A DNA stretch of 64,000 nucleotides from Bifidobacterium bohemicum DSM 22767 (GCF_000741525.1 NZ_JGYP01000001.1:514368-578367), one strand, 5' to 3'; positions 40,010 through 50,784 are shown, counted from the first letter of the stretch. Numbers and translations: made by a program. The notes: a model not told the origin generated them from the letters alone.

Positions 40010-41834
40010 TCTGGTTGCCTCCCATCTGATTGATCAAAGCGTCCAAGGGGCCACCTGCCCCGATGAGTTCCGTGGGTCGACCGGCCTGTACGACCTTGCC
40101 TTGGTCAAGCACGACCACCTGATCGACATCGGCCAGCCAATGCAGGCGATGCGTGGCAAAGACGACCAAATGCCGTTCCATCAACGGCAGCAACGTTTGC
40201 TTGAGTTCATATTCGGTCTCAATGTCCAAGTGCGCGGTCGGTTCGTCAAACAACAGCACTTCTCGCGACTGGTCGACCAGCACACGGGCGAGGGCGATGC
40301 GCTGTGCCTGTCCACCGCTGATACCTCGGTTGCCCTCCCCTATCAGAGTATCGAGGCCTTCGGGAAGTTGAGAAAGCCACGAATCGAGCCCGGCCTCATG
40401 CGCCGCACGCCCGACCGCCTCACGACTTGCGTCGGGCTCGTAGAACCGTATATTGTCGGCGATGGTGCCGCTGAACGTGTACGGAGTCTGAGGAATGTAG
40501 GCGATGTGTCGTTGCCATGCAGTGACGTTGAAGTGTTCAAGCCGTCGGCCATCCAGTTCAATCCGTCCGGATTGAGGAATATCGAATCCGGCCAGCACGT
40601 TCGCCAACGTGGACTTACCTGCGCCGGACCGTCCGATGATTGCGACCTTTTCATACCCATGGAATCTTAGGCTGATGTCCGTCAGAGCATTGGTTGTGGG
40701 CGTCGAAGAGGCGTCTGCGGCCCCATCCTCATCGTCACGTTGCTGTTCGACGGCTTTCATGGCTACACCACCGCCAACCGAGGTATCGCCGTCGGCCTTT
40801 GTCTTGGGATAGGCAAAATCAAGAGCCGATATGGTCAGTTCACTGTCCTCGTTCCAGCCGTCCCATTCAAGGGTGTCGTCCTGCGGCGGTTCCGGGGTGT
40901 CCAGAAACGTCATTGCATCATGCAAGGCATTTTTGCCGTTGAGCGTCGCATGGTAGTTCTCACCGAATTGTCTGATCGGCAGGAAGTATTCAGGGGCCAG
41001 AATGAGGGCGAACATCGAAGGCATCAGATCAATGGTGCCGTCGACCAGCCGGACGCCTAAGAACACGGCCATGATTGCGATACCGAGGGTCGCAAAGAAG
41101 TCAAGTGCGAACGTCGAGGTCATCGCCACGGTGATCACGCTGATCGTGCGCTTACGGAAACGTTCGGAGACGCTGTATATCTCATCCTCGTAATCATCCG
41201 CCACACCGAGCATCTTCAACGTCGGAAGACCGAGGATGCTGTCAACGAATTTGCTATTGAGGATGCGGAACTGCGCATACTGTTTGTTCGAACGGTCCCG
41301 GGCGGCCATACCGAGGATGACCATGAAGAAAATGAGCAGGGGGAACATCGCAAGCAGCACCACTCCACTGACCCAATCCTGCGTCCACACGAACACGAGC
41401 ACAATCAGCGGGATGAAGGTCATATCCATCATTCGAGGCAACAGAATTTCGATATAGTCCTTGACCTGATCGAGCCCGTCGATGAGCATGGTGACGGTTG
41501 AACCAGTGCCGCGGTCGGCCAAGGCCGAAGGACCGAGAGTGAACACCTTCCGTTGCAGTTCGGGACGTAATTGAGCTATAATCCGTTCGCCATAACGGTT
41601 GGCGACACGCGCTTTGCCCACGTCGCACAACTGACGCACCAGATAGGCGCCCAAAAATATCGCCAAAGGCACGACGATGGCGGAAAGCGAATGCTGACGC
41701 CAGACTTCGACCAATCCCAAGGTCAATCCGTACGCCTGGGCCACAACGCAAAGCGCCTGCGCAAACGCAAGCGCCGCCAACAGCCCGAGGCGCGAACGCA
41801 CCGAATCGAATGTGAATAGGCTTTTATCAATCAC
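39990..41834 (-). CDS. cydD: Cytochrome bd assembly ABC transporter, CydD
   Basis: Partner half-transporter of CydC, about 614 residues. Six spans are followed by an ATPase domain with GRSGAGKST, GISGGQAQRIALARVL and VLLFDEPTAHLD. A Ser/Thr-rich insert precedes the ATPase. The frame is open to 41906, but the GTG at 41834 has AAGGAAAAGGGA just upstream and starts at VIDKSLF; upstream residues look non-coding. It lies 290 bases after cydB and overlaps cydC, so the two are coupled. Confidence 0.9.
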   Translation of the reverse strand: MIDKSLFTFDSVRSRLGLLAALAFAQALCVVAQAYGLTLGLVEVWRQHSLSAIVVPLAIFLGAYLVRQLCDVGKARVANRYGERIIAQLRPELQRKVFTLGPSALADRGTGSTVTMLIDGLDQVKDYIEILLPRMMDMTFIPLIVLVFVWTQDWVSGVVLLAMFPLLIFFMVILGMAARDRSNKQYAQFRILNSKFVDSILGLPTLKMLGVADDYEDEIYSVSERFRKRTISVITVAMTSTFALDFFATLGIAIMAVFLGVRLVDGTIDLMPSMFALILAPEYFLPIRQFGENYHATLNGKNALHDAMTFLDTPEPPQDDTLEWDGWNEDSELTISALDFAYPKTKADGDTSVGGGVAMKAVEQQRDDEDGAADASSTPTTNALTDISLRFHGYEKVAIIGRSGAGKSTLANVLAGFDIPQSGRIELDGRRLEHFNVTAWQRHIAYIPQTPYTFSGTIADNIRFYEPDASREAVGRAAHEAGLDSWLSQLPEGLDTLIGEGNRGISGGQAQRIALARVLVDQSREVLLFDEPTAHLDIETEYELKQTLLPLMERHLVVFATHRLHWLADVDQVVVLDQGKVVQAGRPTELIGAGGPLDALINQMGGNQIDGYAQ

Positions 41835-42124
41835 TGGTTCCCTTTTCCTTGGATTTTCCTGCCGCTCCCTGATCGTTGCACAACGCGGGGAGCGACACGG
41901 TAGCAATCAGCCGCTGACAGACTCCAGCTGTATTGATGTCTCGTCGGTCCATGAGGCTCAGAAGTGTCATGTGATCCATGTTTTATGCTTTGAATCATTC
42001 CGACAATAATCAAACATAAAAGATGCCCGACATCCCGGCATCAACCGTAAGGCCCATTCAAAGGAACCTAACGGTCGGTGCGTTGTGGAACGCCAGGCAT
42101 CGTTTCATCTGAGTGGAACGCCGC
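41835..42124. other. Gap between cydB and cydD
   Basis: 290 bases, long for an operon interior, so cydDC may have its own promoter here. The ten bases GTGGAACGCC occur twice near the cydB end (starting about 42084 and 42113). No gene recognised. Confidence 0.4.
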
Positions 42125-43219
42125 TCACACACCGTATTCAGCGATGGCTTTCTTCTCTTCAGCCGTCGTTTCGTCGGTATAAAGCCGCTTACGCTGGATG
42201 TAGTAGCTCCAGATGAAGTATGCGAGCATGATCGGCAGCAGGCAGCACAGCACGATGGTCATGGCCTTGGAAGTGACCGGCGAAGCGGCCGCATCCTTGA
42301 TCAACAGATCGGCCGTTCCATCCTTGGAGATCATCACCCTGGGGAACAGTCCATTAAAGATGAACGCAATGACGGCCGCGAGCGTGACACCCGAAGCGAT
42401 GAACGCGTACCCTCCGCGCTCGTGACGAGCCGCCACATGGCCGCAAATCACTGCTGCGAGAATGATGACAGTGATCACCAACGAGGAGATGGTGCGCTTC
42501 TGGTAGAAGTCAGTGAAGAAGAATACCAGAATCACAAAGACCACGAGCGCCGGATAGGCAATCCAGTAGACCTTTGAGGAGGCGTTGAGCATGTGGTGTG
42601 AATCGGACTTGCTGAGTTTAAGGCTCAGGAAGTGCAGACCATGCACGAAGCAGAAGAACACCACCGCGACACCGCCAACGATCGACAGAAGGTTGCACAC
42701 GTCGAAGAAGCCCGGCACAGCATTGCTGGCGTCGCCGATGGCCTTGCCGTTCTTGAAGGCGACGGAACCCGCACCCATCGGTATGCCCTGGATGAGGCTC
42801 GTGAGCATCATGCCAAGGAAGAATGGAGGCAAAACGCTGCCGACGAAATTCGCCCACTGCCAGATATCGCGCTCACGGTCGGTGATTGCATGATTCGAGA
42901 ACTCGAACGATACACCGCGCAGAATCAGACCGACCAGAACAAGGAACAGCAGGATGTAATAGCCGGAAAACAGGCTTGCATACCACAGCGGGAATGCGGC
43001 GAACATCGCGCCACCCGCGGTAATGAGCCATACCTCGTTGCCATCCCAGTGCGGGGCGACCGCACGCATATACATGGCGCGTTCGTCACCATCACGGGCG
43101 ATAAGGCGAGTCGCCATGCCGACACCGAAGTCAATTCCTTCCAGGAAGAGGAACCCCGCGAAAAGCAACGCGATCACGAAGTACCAAAGCAGTTGCAAAA
43201 TACCGATTCCGTCAATCAT
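42125..43219 (-). CDS. cydB: Cytochrome bd ubiquinol/menaquinol oxidase subunit II
   Basis: Membrane subunit of the bd-type terminal oxidase (364 residues, eight or nine spans). It pairs with CydA. The family's conserved acidic residues are in FLEGIDFGVG (near residue 30) and HWDGNEVWLITAGGA (near 58). It overlaps cydA by four bases (ATGA). Length matches Gram-positive CydB. Confidence 0.95.
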   Translation of the reverse strand: MIDGIGILQLLWYFVIALLFAGFLFLEGIDFGVGMATRLIARDGDERAMYMRAVAPHWDGNEVWLITAGGAMFAAFPLWYASLFSGYYILLFLVLVGLILRGVSFEFSNHAITDRERDIWQWANFVGSVLPPFFLGMMLTSLIQGIPMGAGSVAFKNGKAIGDASNAVPGFFDVCNLLSIVGGVAVVFFCFVHGLHFLSLKLSKSDSHHMLNASSKVYWIAYPALVVFVILVFFFTDFYQKRTISSLVITVIILAAVICGHVAARHERGGYAFIASGVTLAAVIAFIFNGLFPRVMISKDGTADLLIKDAAASPVTSKAMTIVLCCLLPIMLAYFIWSYYIQRKRLYTDETTAEEKKAIAEYGV

Positions 43220-44679
43220 GCCAACGCCACCTTTCTTGCCGTCGCAGTCGCCGGAGCATACTCAGGATCGTCAACCGGCTCTCCTGCAGGTGCCTGCTCC
43301 GGACCTTGGTGCAATACGCGCCGCGAGTAGAAGATCATGACTCCACCCATCACCACGAACAGGAGGAAGTACACGATGTTTGTGAACAACAGGCTCCCGA
43401 CCGTGGCGTGCGGCGAAACCGCGTCGGCGATGGTCTGCAAGCCATAGACGATCCACGGGTAGCGGCCAAGCTCGGTGATCAGCCAGCCGCCGGTGGTACC
43501 AACGAACGGCAGATAGGTGCAAACGCCGAGGATCCAAAGCTTCCACGGGCTTGAGGCCAGAGTGTTCTTCGAACGACGGGTGAACCACAGCACCAGAATC
43601 GACAGCACCAGCACGGCGAAGCCGACGGCAGCCATGAAGCGGAAGCTCCAGAACAGCACGTTGGTGGGCACATAGTAGTTCGAAATCTCGGGGTGCTCGG
43701 TACCGGACTGAATCAACTTGCCTTTGGAGGCAAGGAAGTCCTGATTGATCGCGTTCATGCCCTTGACCGAGCCGTGCAGGCTGTGATACGCAAGCAACGA
43801 CAGCATGCCCGGAATCTCAATGCCCTTAGCAGTCTGGGCCTGCTCGTTGATCAGGGCGATGACCTTCCAAGGAGCGGGGTCACCGGTGCTATCGTAAATG
43901 CCTTCGGTGGCGGCGAACTTCATCGGCTGATCGTGAATGATGTACAGCGTCTGGAAATCGCCCGCGATAATCACCAAAACCGCAAAAATCAAGGAGATGA
44001 TGGCACCCACACGGATCGAGCGGGTGAAGAAGGCACGGTTGGAGGCATTGTCCCGGTTGCGAAGCAAGCCGAAAGCACTCATTCCCACAATCACGAACCC
44101 AGCAAGCATGAGAGCACCGGTGATGACGTGCGGAAACTCACGCCAGAGCTGCGGATTGGAGATGACTGCACCGAAGCTGGTCATCTTCGCACGACCATCC
44201 GAATCGATCTTGAAACCGACCGGATGCTGCATGAAGCTGTTGGCCGCCAGAATCCACACGGCCGAAACCGCTGAGCCGATGCATGTCAGCCAAATGAAGA
44301 CGACATGGACAGCCGGCTTGAACCGATTCCAAGTGAACATCCACACACCGACGAAAGTGGACTCCATGAAGAAGGCCAACAGAGCCTCGATGGCCAGAGG
44401 CGCGCCAAAGATGTCACCCATGAACCGTGAATAGTTGGACCAGTTCATGCCGAACTGGAACTCCTGGATGATGCCGGTGACAATACCGACGGCGAAGCTC
44501 AGAAGGAAAATCTTTCCCCAGAACTGAGCCATACGACGGTAAATGTCTTTTTTCTTCACCACGTACATCGTTTCCATAACAGCCACACAGAATGCAAGGC
44601 CAATGGACAATGGCACGAAGAAGAAATGAAATACCGTCGTCATCGCGAACTGAAATCGCGACAACCCTAAGACGCTCAT
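43216..44679 (-). CDS. cydA: Cytochrome bd quinol oxidase subunit I
   Basis: Haem-bearing catalytic subunit (487 residues, nine spans) that oxidises quinol and reduces O2 to water. Haem and proton-path residues are conserved: H18 (b595 ligand), E98 and E106, H184 (b558), and Met in WSFRFM (b558). The quinol site QPMKFAATEG (Q251, K254, E259) matches the E. coli Q-loop core. The loop is short, as in Gram-positives. The signature usually written GRQPW reads ELGRYPW here, with Tyr for Gln. AGAGAGGAAAAGTA precedes the ATG. It lies 41 bases after ndh, suggesting one transcript. Confidence 0.96.
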   Translation of the reverse strand: MSVLGLSRFQFAMTTVFHFFFVPLSIGLAFCVAVMETMYVVKKKDIYRRMAQFWGKIFLLSFAVGIVTGIIQEFQFGMNWSNYSRFMGDIFGAPLAIEALLAFFMESTFVGVWMFTWNRFKPAVHVVFIWLTCIGSAVSAVWILAANSFMQHPVGFKIDSDGRAKMTSFGAVISNPQLWREFPHVITGALMLAGFVIVGMSAFGLLRNRDNASNRAFFTRSIRVGAIISLIFAVLVIIAGDFQTLYIIHDQPMKFAATEGIYDSTGDPAPWKVIALINEQAQTAKGIEIPGMLSLLAYHSLHGSVKGMNAINQDFLASKGKLIQSGTEHPEISNYYVPTNVLFWSFRFMAAVGFAVLVLSILVLWFTRRSKNTLASSPWKLWILGVCTYLPFVGTTGGWLITELGRYPWIVYGLQTIADAVSPHATVGSLLFTNIVYFLLFVVMGGVMIFYSRRVLHQGPEQAPAGEPVDDPEYAPATATARKVALA

Positions 44680-44720
44680 TACTTTTCCTCTCTATTGTAA
44701 TATTCGCAACCCTGAAGGGA

Positions 44721-45896
44721 TCACTTGCTTTCCAGCATAGTCTTGAGATTAGCCAACTTGAGCACCGCCTCATCGGCGATAAACACCTTAGCGATGGCCG
44801 CAAGAACGCCCTTGAGCTTCCAATGGCCGAACACCTCGACCATGGCGATGCCCGCGTTGGGCCCCAGCGAGCACACGGTCCCCAACGGTTTGAAAACAAA
44901 TTTCCTGGTAGGTTGCCCATTGATGCTCGCCACGACATTGGCGGCCGCGGTGTCAGCCTGCGCGATGGAGATCTGCGCAGTAGTGGGATACAAACGCCCG
45001 TTGTTGGGATTGGGCACTGCGGAAACGTCCCCGATGAGGAATTCCTCGGGATGGCCTTCGATCGACAGATCGTCTTTGACGACCACGCGATTCCGCTTCT
45101 GATCATAGTCCGAATCGCCGATGATATGACTGCCCTTGACGCCGGTGGTCCAAATAATCGTATTGGCCGTATACGCGGTGTCGTTGCTCATCACGGCATT
45201 GGGTGTGACTTCCGTGATTGGCGTGTTCGTATGGAAGACGACACCACGCTTCTCAAGATATCGGACACCCCAATTGGACAGTTTCTGATCGAACATCGGC
45301 AGGATTCTAGGAGCCGCCTCGATGCAGTCGAGCCTGACCTTGTCCATAGGGAAACCGTATTCCTTGGCGAGCCTAGGCAGCCTGAAGGCAAGCTCACCCA
45401 AGTATTCGATACTGGTAAAACCGGCCCCACAGACCACCACGTGCAGATCGTTCTCATCATGGGAGGTGCGATAGCGCTTGAAAGCCGCTTCCAGATGGTC
45501 GCGAGCGGCCTCGGCGGTGTTCACGTCGACAATCGACAGACCGTTCTCCTCCGCGCCTTTGATGCCGAAGGTCTCGGACTCAAAACCGAGGCAGTTGACC
45601 AGGTAATCGTAATTGATCGGACCACCGTTTTTCAGATCGACCCGATTGGCCTTCTGGTCGATGTGCGTGACTTCGTCAATTATGACCTTGACGTTCTTGG
45701 GCACCACCTGACGCACATCGAAGGTGATGTCGGAGACCTCGCGCGTACCAGCGGCCAACTGGTGCAATTGGGTGGATTCGTAGTGGTAAGGATTCTTATT
45801 TACCAGCACGATCTCGGCATCAAGCTTGGCATGAGCCAGTTTCTTGATCGCCCGCATTCCCGCGTAGCCGCCACCGAGAACCACAATCTTTTTCAT
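44721..45896 (-). CDS. ndh: Type II NADH dehydrogenase (NDH-2)
   Basis: Single-subunit, non-proton-pumping NADH:quinone oxidoreductase (391 residues) using FAD. The FAD-binding GGGYAG is at 8-13 and the second nucleotide fold is VVCGAGFTSIEYLGELA. The IIWTTGVKGS segment, FLIGDVSAVPN and a quinone-site stretch YPTTAQISIAQ follow. The C-terminus is amphipathic, suited to membrane-surface attachment. ATG at 45896 follows AAGAAGGGATG; a start six codons upstream would bury that site. Placed first in the cyd operon, it would supply electrons to menaquinol and then to cytochrome bd. Confidence 0.9.
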   Translation of the reverse strand: MKKIVVLGGGYAGMRAIKKLAHAKLDAEIVLVNKNPYHYESTQLHQLAAGTREVSDITFDVRQVVPKNVKVIIDEVTHIDQKANRVDLKNGGPINYDYLVNCLGFESETFGIKGAEENGLSIVDVNTAEAARDHLEAAFKRYRTSHDENDLHVVVCGAGFTSIEYLGELAFRLPRLAKEYGFPMDKVRLDCIEAAPRILPMFDQKLSNWGVRYLEKRGVVFHTNTPITEVTPNAVMSNDTAYTANTIIWTTGVKGSHIIGDSDYDQKRNRVVVKDDLSIEGHPEEFLIGDVSAVPNPNNGRLYPTTAQISIAQADTAAANVVASINGQPTRKFVFKPLGTVCSLGPNAGIAMVEVFGHWKLKGVLAAIAKVFIADEAVLKLANLKTMLESK

Positions 45897-46317
45897 TATG
45901 CATCCCTTCTTCATTCAAGGTTCGAGAAGGAAGCGTCGAGCGCCCGACAAAACGACATCCCAAACCATTAAGAGCTTTATGGCAATTTTTGCACAAAAGC
46001 CCTACAAAAAACGATTATCAGCTCGCCTTTGAGAGCAACTTCACACGCTTATCCGAATTGAAATACATACTATCACAATTGAACTACTGACCAAATCCGT
46101 ATAGCGCATTAGCCATAGAAACCCCTCTGATTACAGAAACGACGGCCCAGAGTGCCAAAAGTCGCCAACCTATCGCATTACAATGACATTAATCGTTTTA
46201 CGTAAATCGTTACGAAACGTACCCGACATAAAGCAAGGCAATAATCTTGCTGTGCGCTGCAACGAATTCTCGACGTTTTCCGAACCGCGAGAACGGTAAC
46301 CTTGAGTGAAACTCGAC
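45897..46317 (-). promoter_or_regulatory. Promoter region of ndh-cyd operon
   Basis: 421 bases, A/T-rich, between the lacI stop and ndh. It must hold the promoter for ndh-cydAB. Two symmetric stretches stand out: TTTTTGCACAAAAG near 45978-45992, and a cluster at 46191-46220 with the palindrome TTTACGTAAA (46197-46206) flanked by repeated AATCGTT. Either could bind a regulator; I cannot assign one. Confidence 0.4.
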
Positions 46318-47340
46318 TCACCTGTCCTCCAATCGCGCAGACGACGCCCGTCTCACCAAATTCGTGTCAAACAACTCTCGACGTACACGCTCATCCCCGG
46401 CAAGCTGCTGGAGCAGCAGTTGAATAATTCTGGCTGCCTCCCGGCGCACCGGCTGCTCGACGGACGTGAGCCCAAAGGCCTCATCGAGATCGTGCCCATC
46501 GATACCGACCACGGACACCTGACGACCCGGCTCAATCGAGCGGTCACGCAACGCCTGAATCGCCCCCATCGCCATTTCGTCCGAAGAGGCAACAATCGCG
46601 GTGACATCGGGACGGCGATCAAGCAATGCATTGGCCGCGACAAAGCCGTTTTTGGCGGTCATGATATCGGCCGGCGAATCAAGGTCCAAGCCACATTCCA
46701 GACCGTGGGCAAGCAACGTCTTACGCCAACCGTTGCGCCTGCGCTGCGTGGGAGCGTTCGGACACTTGTCGTTCGTCATTCCCGACAGATGGCCTATCAC
46801 CCTATGCCCAAGTCCAATCAGATGTTCACAGGCTTTCGACATGGCGTCCTCATCATCAATGCCCACATGCGTGAAACCCGGCTGGTCAACAGAGAGGAAA
46901 GCGGCGGGAACCCCCAAGGAACGCAACAGCCGGACTTCGCGATTATCGAAGAAGAGTGAAATCACCGCCACCGCATCGACTTTGCTATCCAGCACCCGCG
47001 GATCGAATCGTCTTCTGCCGCCCTCCCGATAGTCCGGCAGAGAATAGATCAAGGCATCATATCCATTGGTCCGCAGGATCTGTTCGGCGGCCTCAACCGC
47101 ATTGGCGAAAAACCAACGCGAGACATCCGGCAAGACCAGACCGATCGAATGAGTCGAACCGCTTGCCAACGACATGGCGCTATGGGATGGGATATATCCC
47201 AGTTCACGGGTGATCTCAAGCACCTGTTCGCGAGTCTCCGCTCCAACTCCCGGTAACCCGTGAATGGTGCGGGACACAGTCGCCGTTGACACGCCGGCTT
47301 CGCGAGCAACATCCTCAATCCGCACTTTGCCTTCGGACAT
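46318..47340 (-). CDS. LacI-family transcriptional regulator
   Basis: 340-residue repressor with an N-terminal helix-turn-helix (VRIEDVAREAGVSTATVSRTI, about 6-26), hinge helix (SLASG) and periplasmic-binding-protein-like sensor domain (IGLVLPDV...SDEMAMGA...VVGIDGHD). It closes the sugar operon that begins at 54170 and probably binds the GTAAGCGCTTAC operators at 54229-54262 and 55369-55402, releasing them on sugar binding. GGGAGGGCGT precedes the ATG. It lies about 300 bases after the GH65 reading frame. Confidence 0.92.
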   Translation of the reverse strand: MSEGKVRIEDVAREAGVSTATVSRTIHGLPGVGAETREQVLEITRELGYIPSHSAMSLASGSTHSIGLVLPDVSRWFFANAVEAAEQILRTNGYDALIYSLPDYREGGRRRFDPRVLDSKVDAVAVISLFFDNREVRLLRSLGVPAAFLSVDQPGFTHVGIDDEDAMSKACEHLIGLGHRVIGHLSGMTNDKCPNAPTQRRRNGWRKTLLAHGLECGLDLDSPADIMTAKNGFVAANALLDRRPDVTAIVASSDEMAMGAIQALRDRSIEPGRQVSVVGIDGHDLDEAFGLTSVEQPVRREAARIIQLLLQQLAGDERVRRELFDTNLVRRASSARLEDR

Positions 47341-47637
47341 ACGCCCTCCCTTGAAACCCGCCCATCCGTCTCAAACAAGACATGCGCAACAGATGGCGTT
47401 GTTCCCATCCTACTGATATCAACAACAGAAAACAACGCCGATCACTCCCGCACACCGCGAGAACCCTTGGCAAAAAACGCAAAACAGAGCGTCCACGCAC
47501 CGCCCGCCCGAACGCTGTCCATACACCGCGAACGCTCGATCGACACGGAAGGTTGCAGCGACACATCCCGCTGCAGGCGAGTCTTATCCCCATAGCGGAT
47601 GCACTCACAATCCGACCGATGGCGACGCAATGGCGTT

Positions 47638-50600
47638 TCAGACGGTGCGGACCCGACCTTCAACCGACAGCTCGACTGGATTGCCGGAGAGTCTGGAAAG
47701 GCTTACACCGTCCTGCCGCACCGTCACCTTGATCAGCGAGCCGTGCACATTCAGACGGTAGGTAAGACCGGACCACGACCGAGGCAGGCGGGGACTGATC
47801 GAGGGGGTTCGGCCGCCGGAGTCTCGCAGCCCGCCGAAACCGCCGACGATGCTCATCCACACACCACCGGCCGAAGCCAGATGGACGCCGTCGGAGGTGT
47901 TGCTGTGCAGGTTCGCCACATCGGCATACAACGACTCATAGAAATAGCGCATAGCATCCTCGTCACGCCTGACCTCAGCAGCAATAATGCACTGCGCAGC
48001 GGCGGAGAGCGAGGAGTCGCCGGTGGTCAGCGGATCGTAGAAATCGAAGTCACGGCGTTTGACCTGCGCGTCGAACTGGTCCGAAAGCAGGTACAGCGCG
48101 AGCACCGTATCGGTCTGTTTGAGCACACGCCGGCGATAAATGACCATCGGATGATAGTGCAGCAGCAGCGGGCGCTGGGTCATATGCTTGAAGTCCCAAG
48201 GCTCGCGGCGCATCACCTCGTCGTCCTGGAGATGAATGCCAAGTTCGTCATCATAGGGCAAGTTCATGATATCGGCCGTTTCACGCCATTTGGCCGGCTC
48301 ATCATCATGCAACGGTCAGGCGTTCGACCGCGTCCTTACGCTCTTGAGGGGTCAGGGAATCGAGTGCGTCCGCGGCACGATTGAGATTGAATTTCGCCAT
48401 GACGTTCGTGTAATAGTTATCGTCCACCAGGGCGCTGTATTCGTCCGGTCCGGTGACGGTATTGATATGGAACGCCCCATCGCCACCGACGCAGCCCAGA
48501 CTTGCCCACATGCGTGCGGTCTCCACAAGAATATCTATGCCTTCGGAGGCCAGGAACTCATGGTCTCCGGTGGCTCCGACATACTGACATACCGCATAGG
48601 CGATGTCCGCATCGATATGGTACTGAGCCGTCCCGGCCTCGAAAAACGCCGAGGCCTCTTCGCCGTTGATGGTACGCCAGGGGAACAGCGCGCCGTCCAT
48701 GCTCATCACCGCAGCACGCTTGCGGGCGGCCGGAAGCATGCGGTAGCGGAAGGAAAGCGCCTGCCGCGCACGTTCCGGCTGCGTATACGTCAGGAAGGGA
48801 AGAATGAAGCCTTCGGTATCCCAGAAGTAATGACCGGAATACCCGGTGCCCGAAAGACCTTTCGCCGAGATGCCGTTGGGCACGGTGGCCGTGGCCTGGG
48901 CCAGCTCGAACAGCTCCCAGCGGATTATCTGCTGGGTGCGCCCGTCATCGCCATGAGCGTCAACCTGCACATCCGCCCTGTCCCAGAAATCGTCAAGCCA
49001 CTGCCGCTGCGCCGTCTCAAGCCCATCGAATCCTTGCCTCTGCGCCCATCCCAAGGTGGCGGAGCAACGCTTCACCAATTCCACGGAATCCACGACCCCA
49101 TCGGACCGCGCCTCAAGGCCGGAACGAACGCCAACGGGGCTGAGCGGGAGCGAATTGTATGAGGAGTAACGCACCACGACGACATCAGAACCGTCATGCA
49201 CTTCAAGGTCGCAGACCTGCCCGACCGGTCGGCCATCGGCCTGCTGGCTGAAGCCCAAGGCCATGGTCAACCCTGAATTCTTGCAATGATAAGCCCCATA
49301 GGCCTCATGGTCGTCGTTCTGCGTCAAGGCGTCCATTTCGAGCCTGGCCAGTCCTCCATCCGCGATCATGTCGGCCTTACGGGGGTCGGTGGCGCGAGAG
49401 ACCACCGGCTTGTCGCCGTTGGCACGACTTTCCAGATGAACCGTCATATCACCGCCTACGGCACGGATAGTCAGCCTGGTCGCCAAAAGGTCCGCCCGGG
49501 CCAGACAGGTCATGGTCTCGACCTTCACCTCAAGATGCACGTTTTCATCAAGATCATAACGATATCGCCGCGTGAGCACCCCGGATCGGAAATCAAGCGA
49601 CTGGCCGACGCAGCCCGGCGAGCGCAGTTCGACCCCATCGACCGTGAAACTGAAGTCCTGGGTATCCGGCACACCCTGAACCACCTGACCGACTTTGGCG
49701 AAACCATAGGCCTCTTCGGCGTGACGAATCGCGAACGTCTCATGGAACCCGCTGAGGAACGTGCCCGATCCAAGGCAACGCGGCCCGCCGGACTCGCCGC
49801 GCACTCCGATGGTGCCGTTGGAAAGGGAGAACAATGTGGCGCTTTCGGCGCTTGGGGCACCTTGCTCAGTGAAACCCCAAGCTTCAACGGGGTATCTGTT
49901 GGGATCAAGCGGATCGGTGTCTGCGTTGAGGCCAGCGGCAACTTCAGCGGCCTGAGGCCTGATTCCGCCCAGCAGCTCCCCCAACTGGTTGATCACGATG
50001 TCGGCCCCGGCTTCAAAAAGAGGCTGGGCACCTGCCCCGCGATCGACTCCGACAACCAGACCAAAACCGCCGGCTCGACCGGAAGCCACTCCCGAAAGGG
50101 CATCCTCGAGCACGATCGCTCGATCGTAGGGAACGCCAAGCACTCCGGCGGCATACTGATACGTGTCGGGTTCCGGTTTGCCTCTCAATCTCTGGGCGGC
50201 ACGCACGTTGCCGTCGACCACCTGGTCGAAATACTTGAGGATGCCGGCGGTGAACAGTACCTCACGAGCGTTGCGCGAACTGGAAACCACCGCCAGACGC
50301 TTGCCGGCAGCGGTCAGATGCCGCAAGAGGTCAACCACATCGCCGTACGGTTCGATGCCCTGCTCATGCAGTAACTCCTCGAATTCGTCATTTTTCCGGT
50401 TGCCCAGACCACATATGGTCCTGGCGTCCGGCGAATCGGACGGCTCGCCTGCCGGCAGCTCCACCCCCCTGCTCTGCAGAAGCGACCGCACGCCGTCGTA
50501 GCGTGGCTTGCCGTCCACATACATGAAGTAATCCTCATCGCGATACGGCGGCACGTCAGCCGGCAGCACGGCATCGAACAGCCGCTTCCACGCTTTTTTG

Positions 50601-50731
50601 TGCAGATCGACCGTCGGTGTCAGGACCCCGTCGAGATCAAACAGCAGGGCGTCGAACCGGTCGAGGGACCAGCTGACTTTGTTAGCATCCGCCAACTTGC
50701 TCAAAGCGGAACCTTTCTCTCTATGTATCAC
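47638..50731 (-). pseudogene. Beta-phosphoglucomutase-GH65 disaccharide phosphorylase fusion, frameshifted
   Basis: The protein has an N-terminal HAD beta-phosphoglucomutase (D32 and D34 in FDLDGV, then VSSSRNAREV, GKPEPDTY, VLEDALSGV; about 25-260). A GH65 inverting alpha-glucoside phosphorylase follows, with catalytic Glu764 in TGPDEYS. The first frame ends at 48305 after 808 residues. The rest of GH65 (HLQDDEVM, LLLHYHPM, KQTDTVLAL, TTGDSSLS, SDGVHLASAGG) continues in the next frame from 48312 to 47638. Joined length, about 1030, equals intact fusions. The shift lies at GCATGATGATGAG: dropping one base restores the frame. It could be a sequencing error, slippage at the TGA triplets, or real loss. 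The joined enzyme would split a glucose disaccharide with phosphate and feed glucose-6-phosphate. Start GTG 50731 with GAGG upstream. Confidence 0.85.
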
Positions 50732-50784
50732 GATGATTCCTCAGCATTCATTCGTCGGAATCACTAAATTACCGATAACCGAAA

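Noticed and set aside
44592..45971. 459-codon plus-strand frame opposite ndh
   Set aside because: Antisense shadow of ndh; no ribosome site and His/Asp-rich composition.
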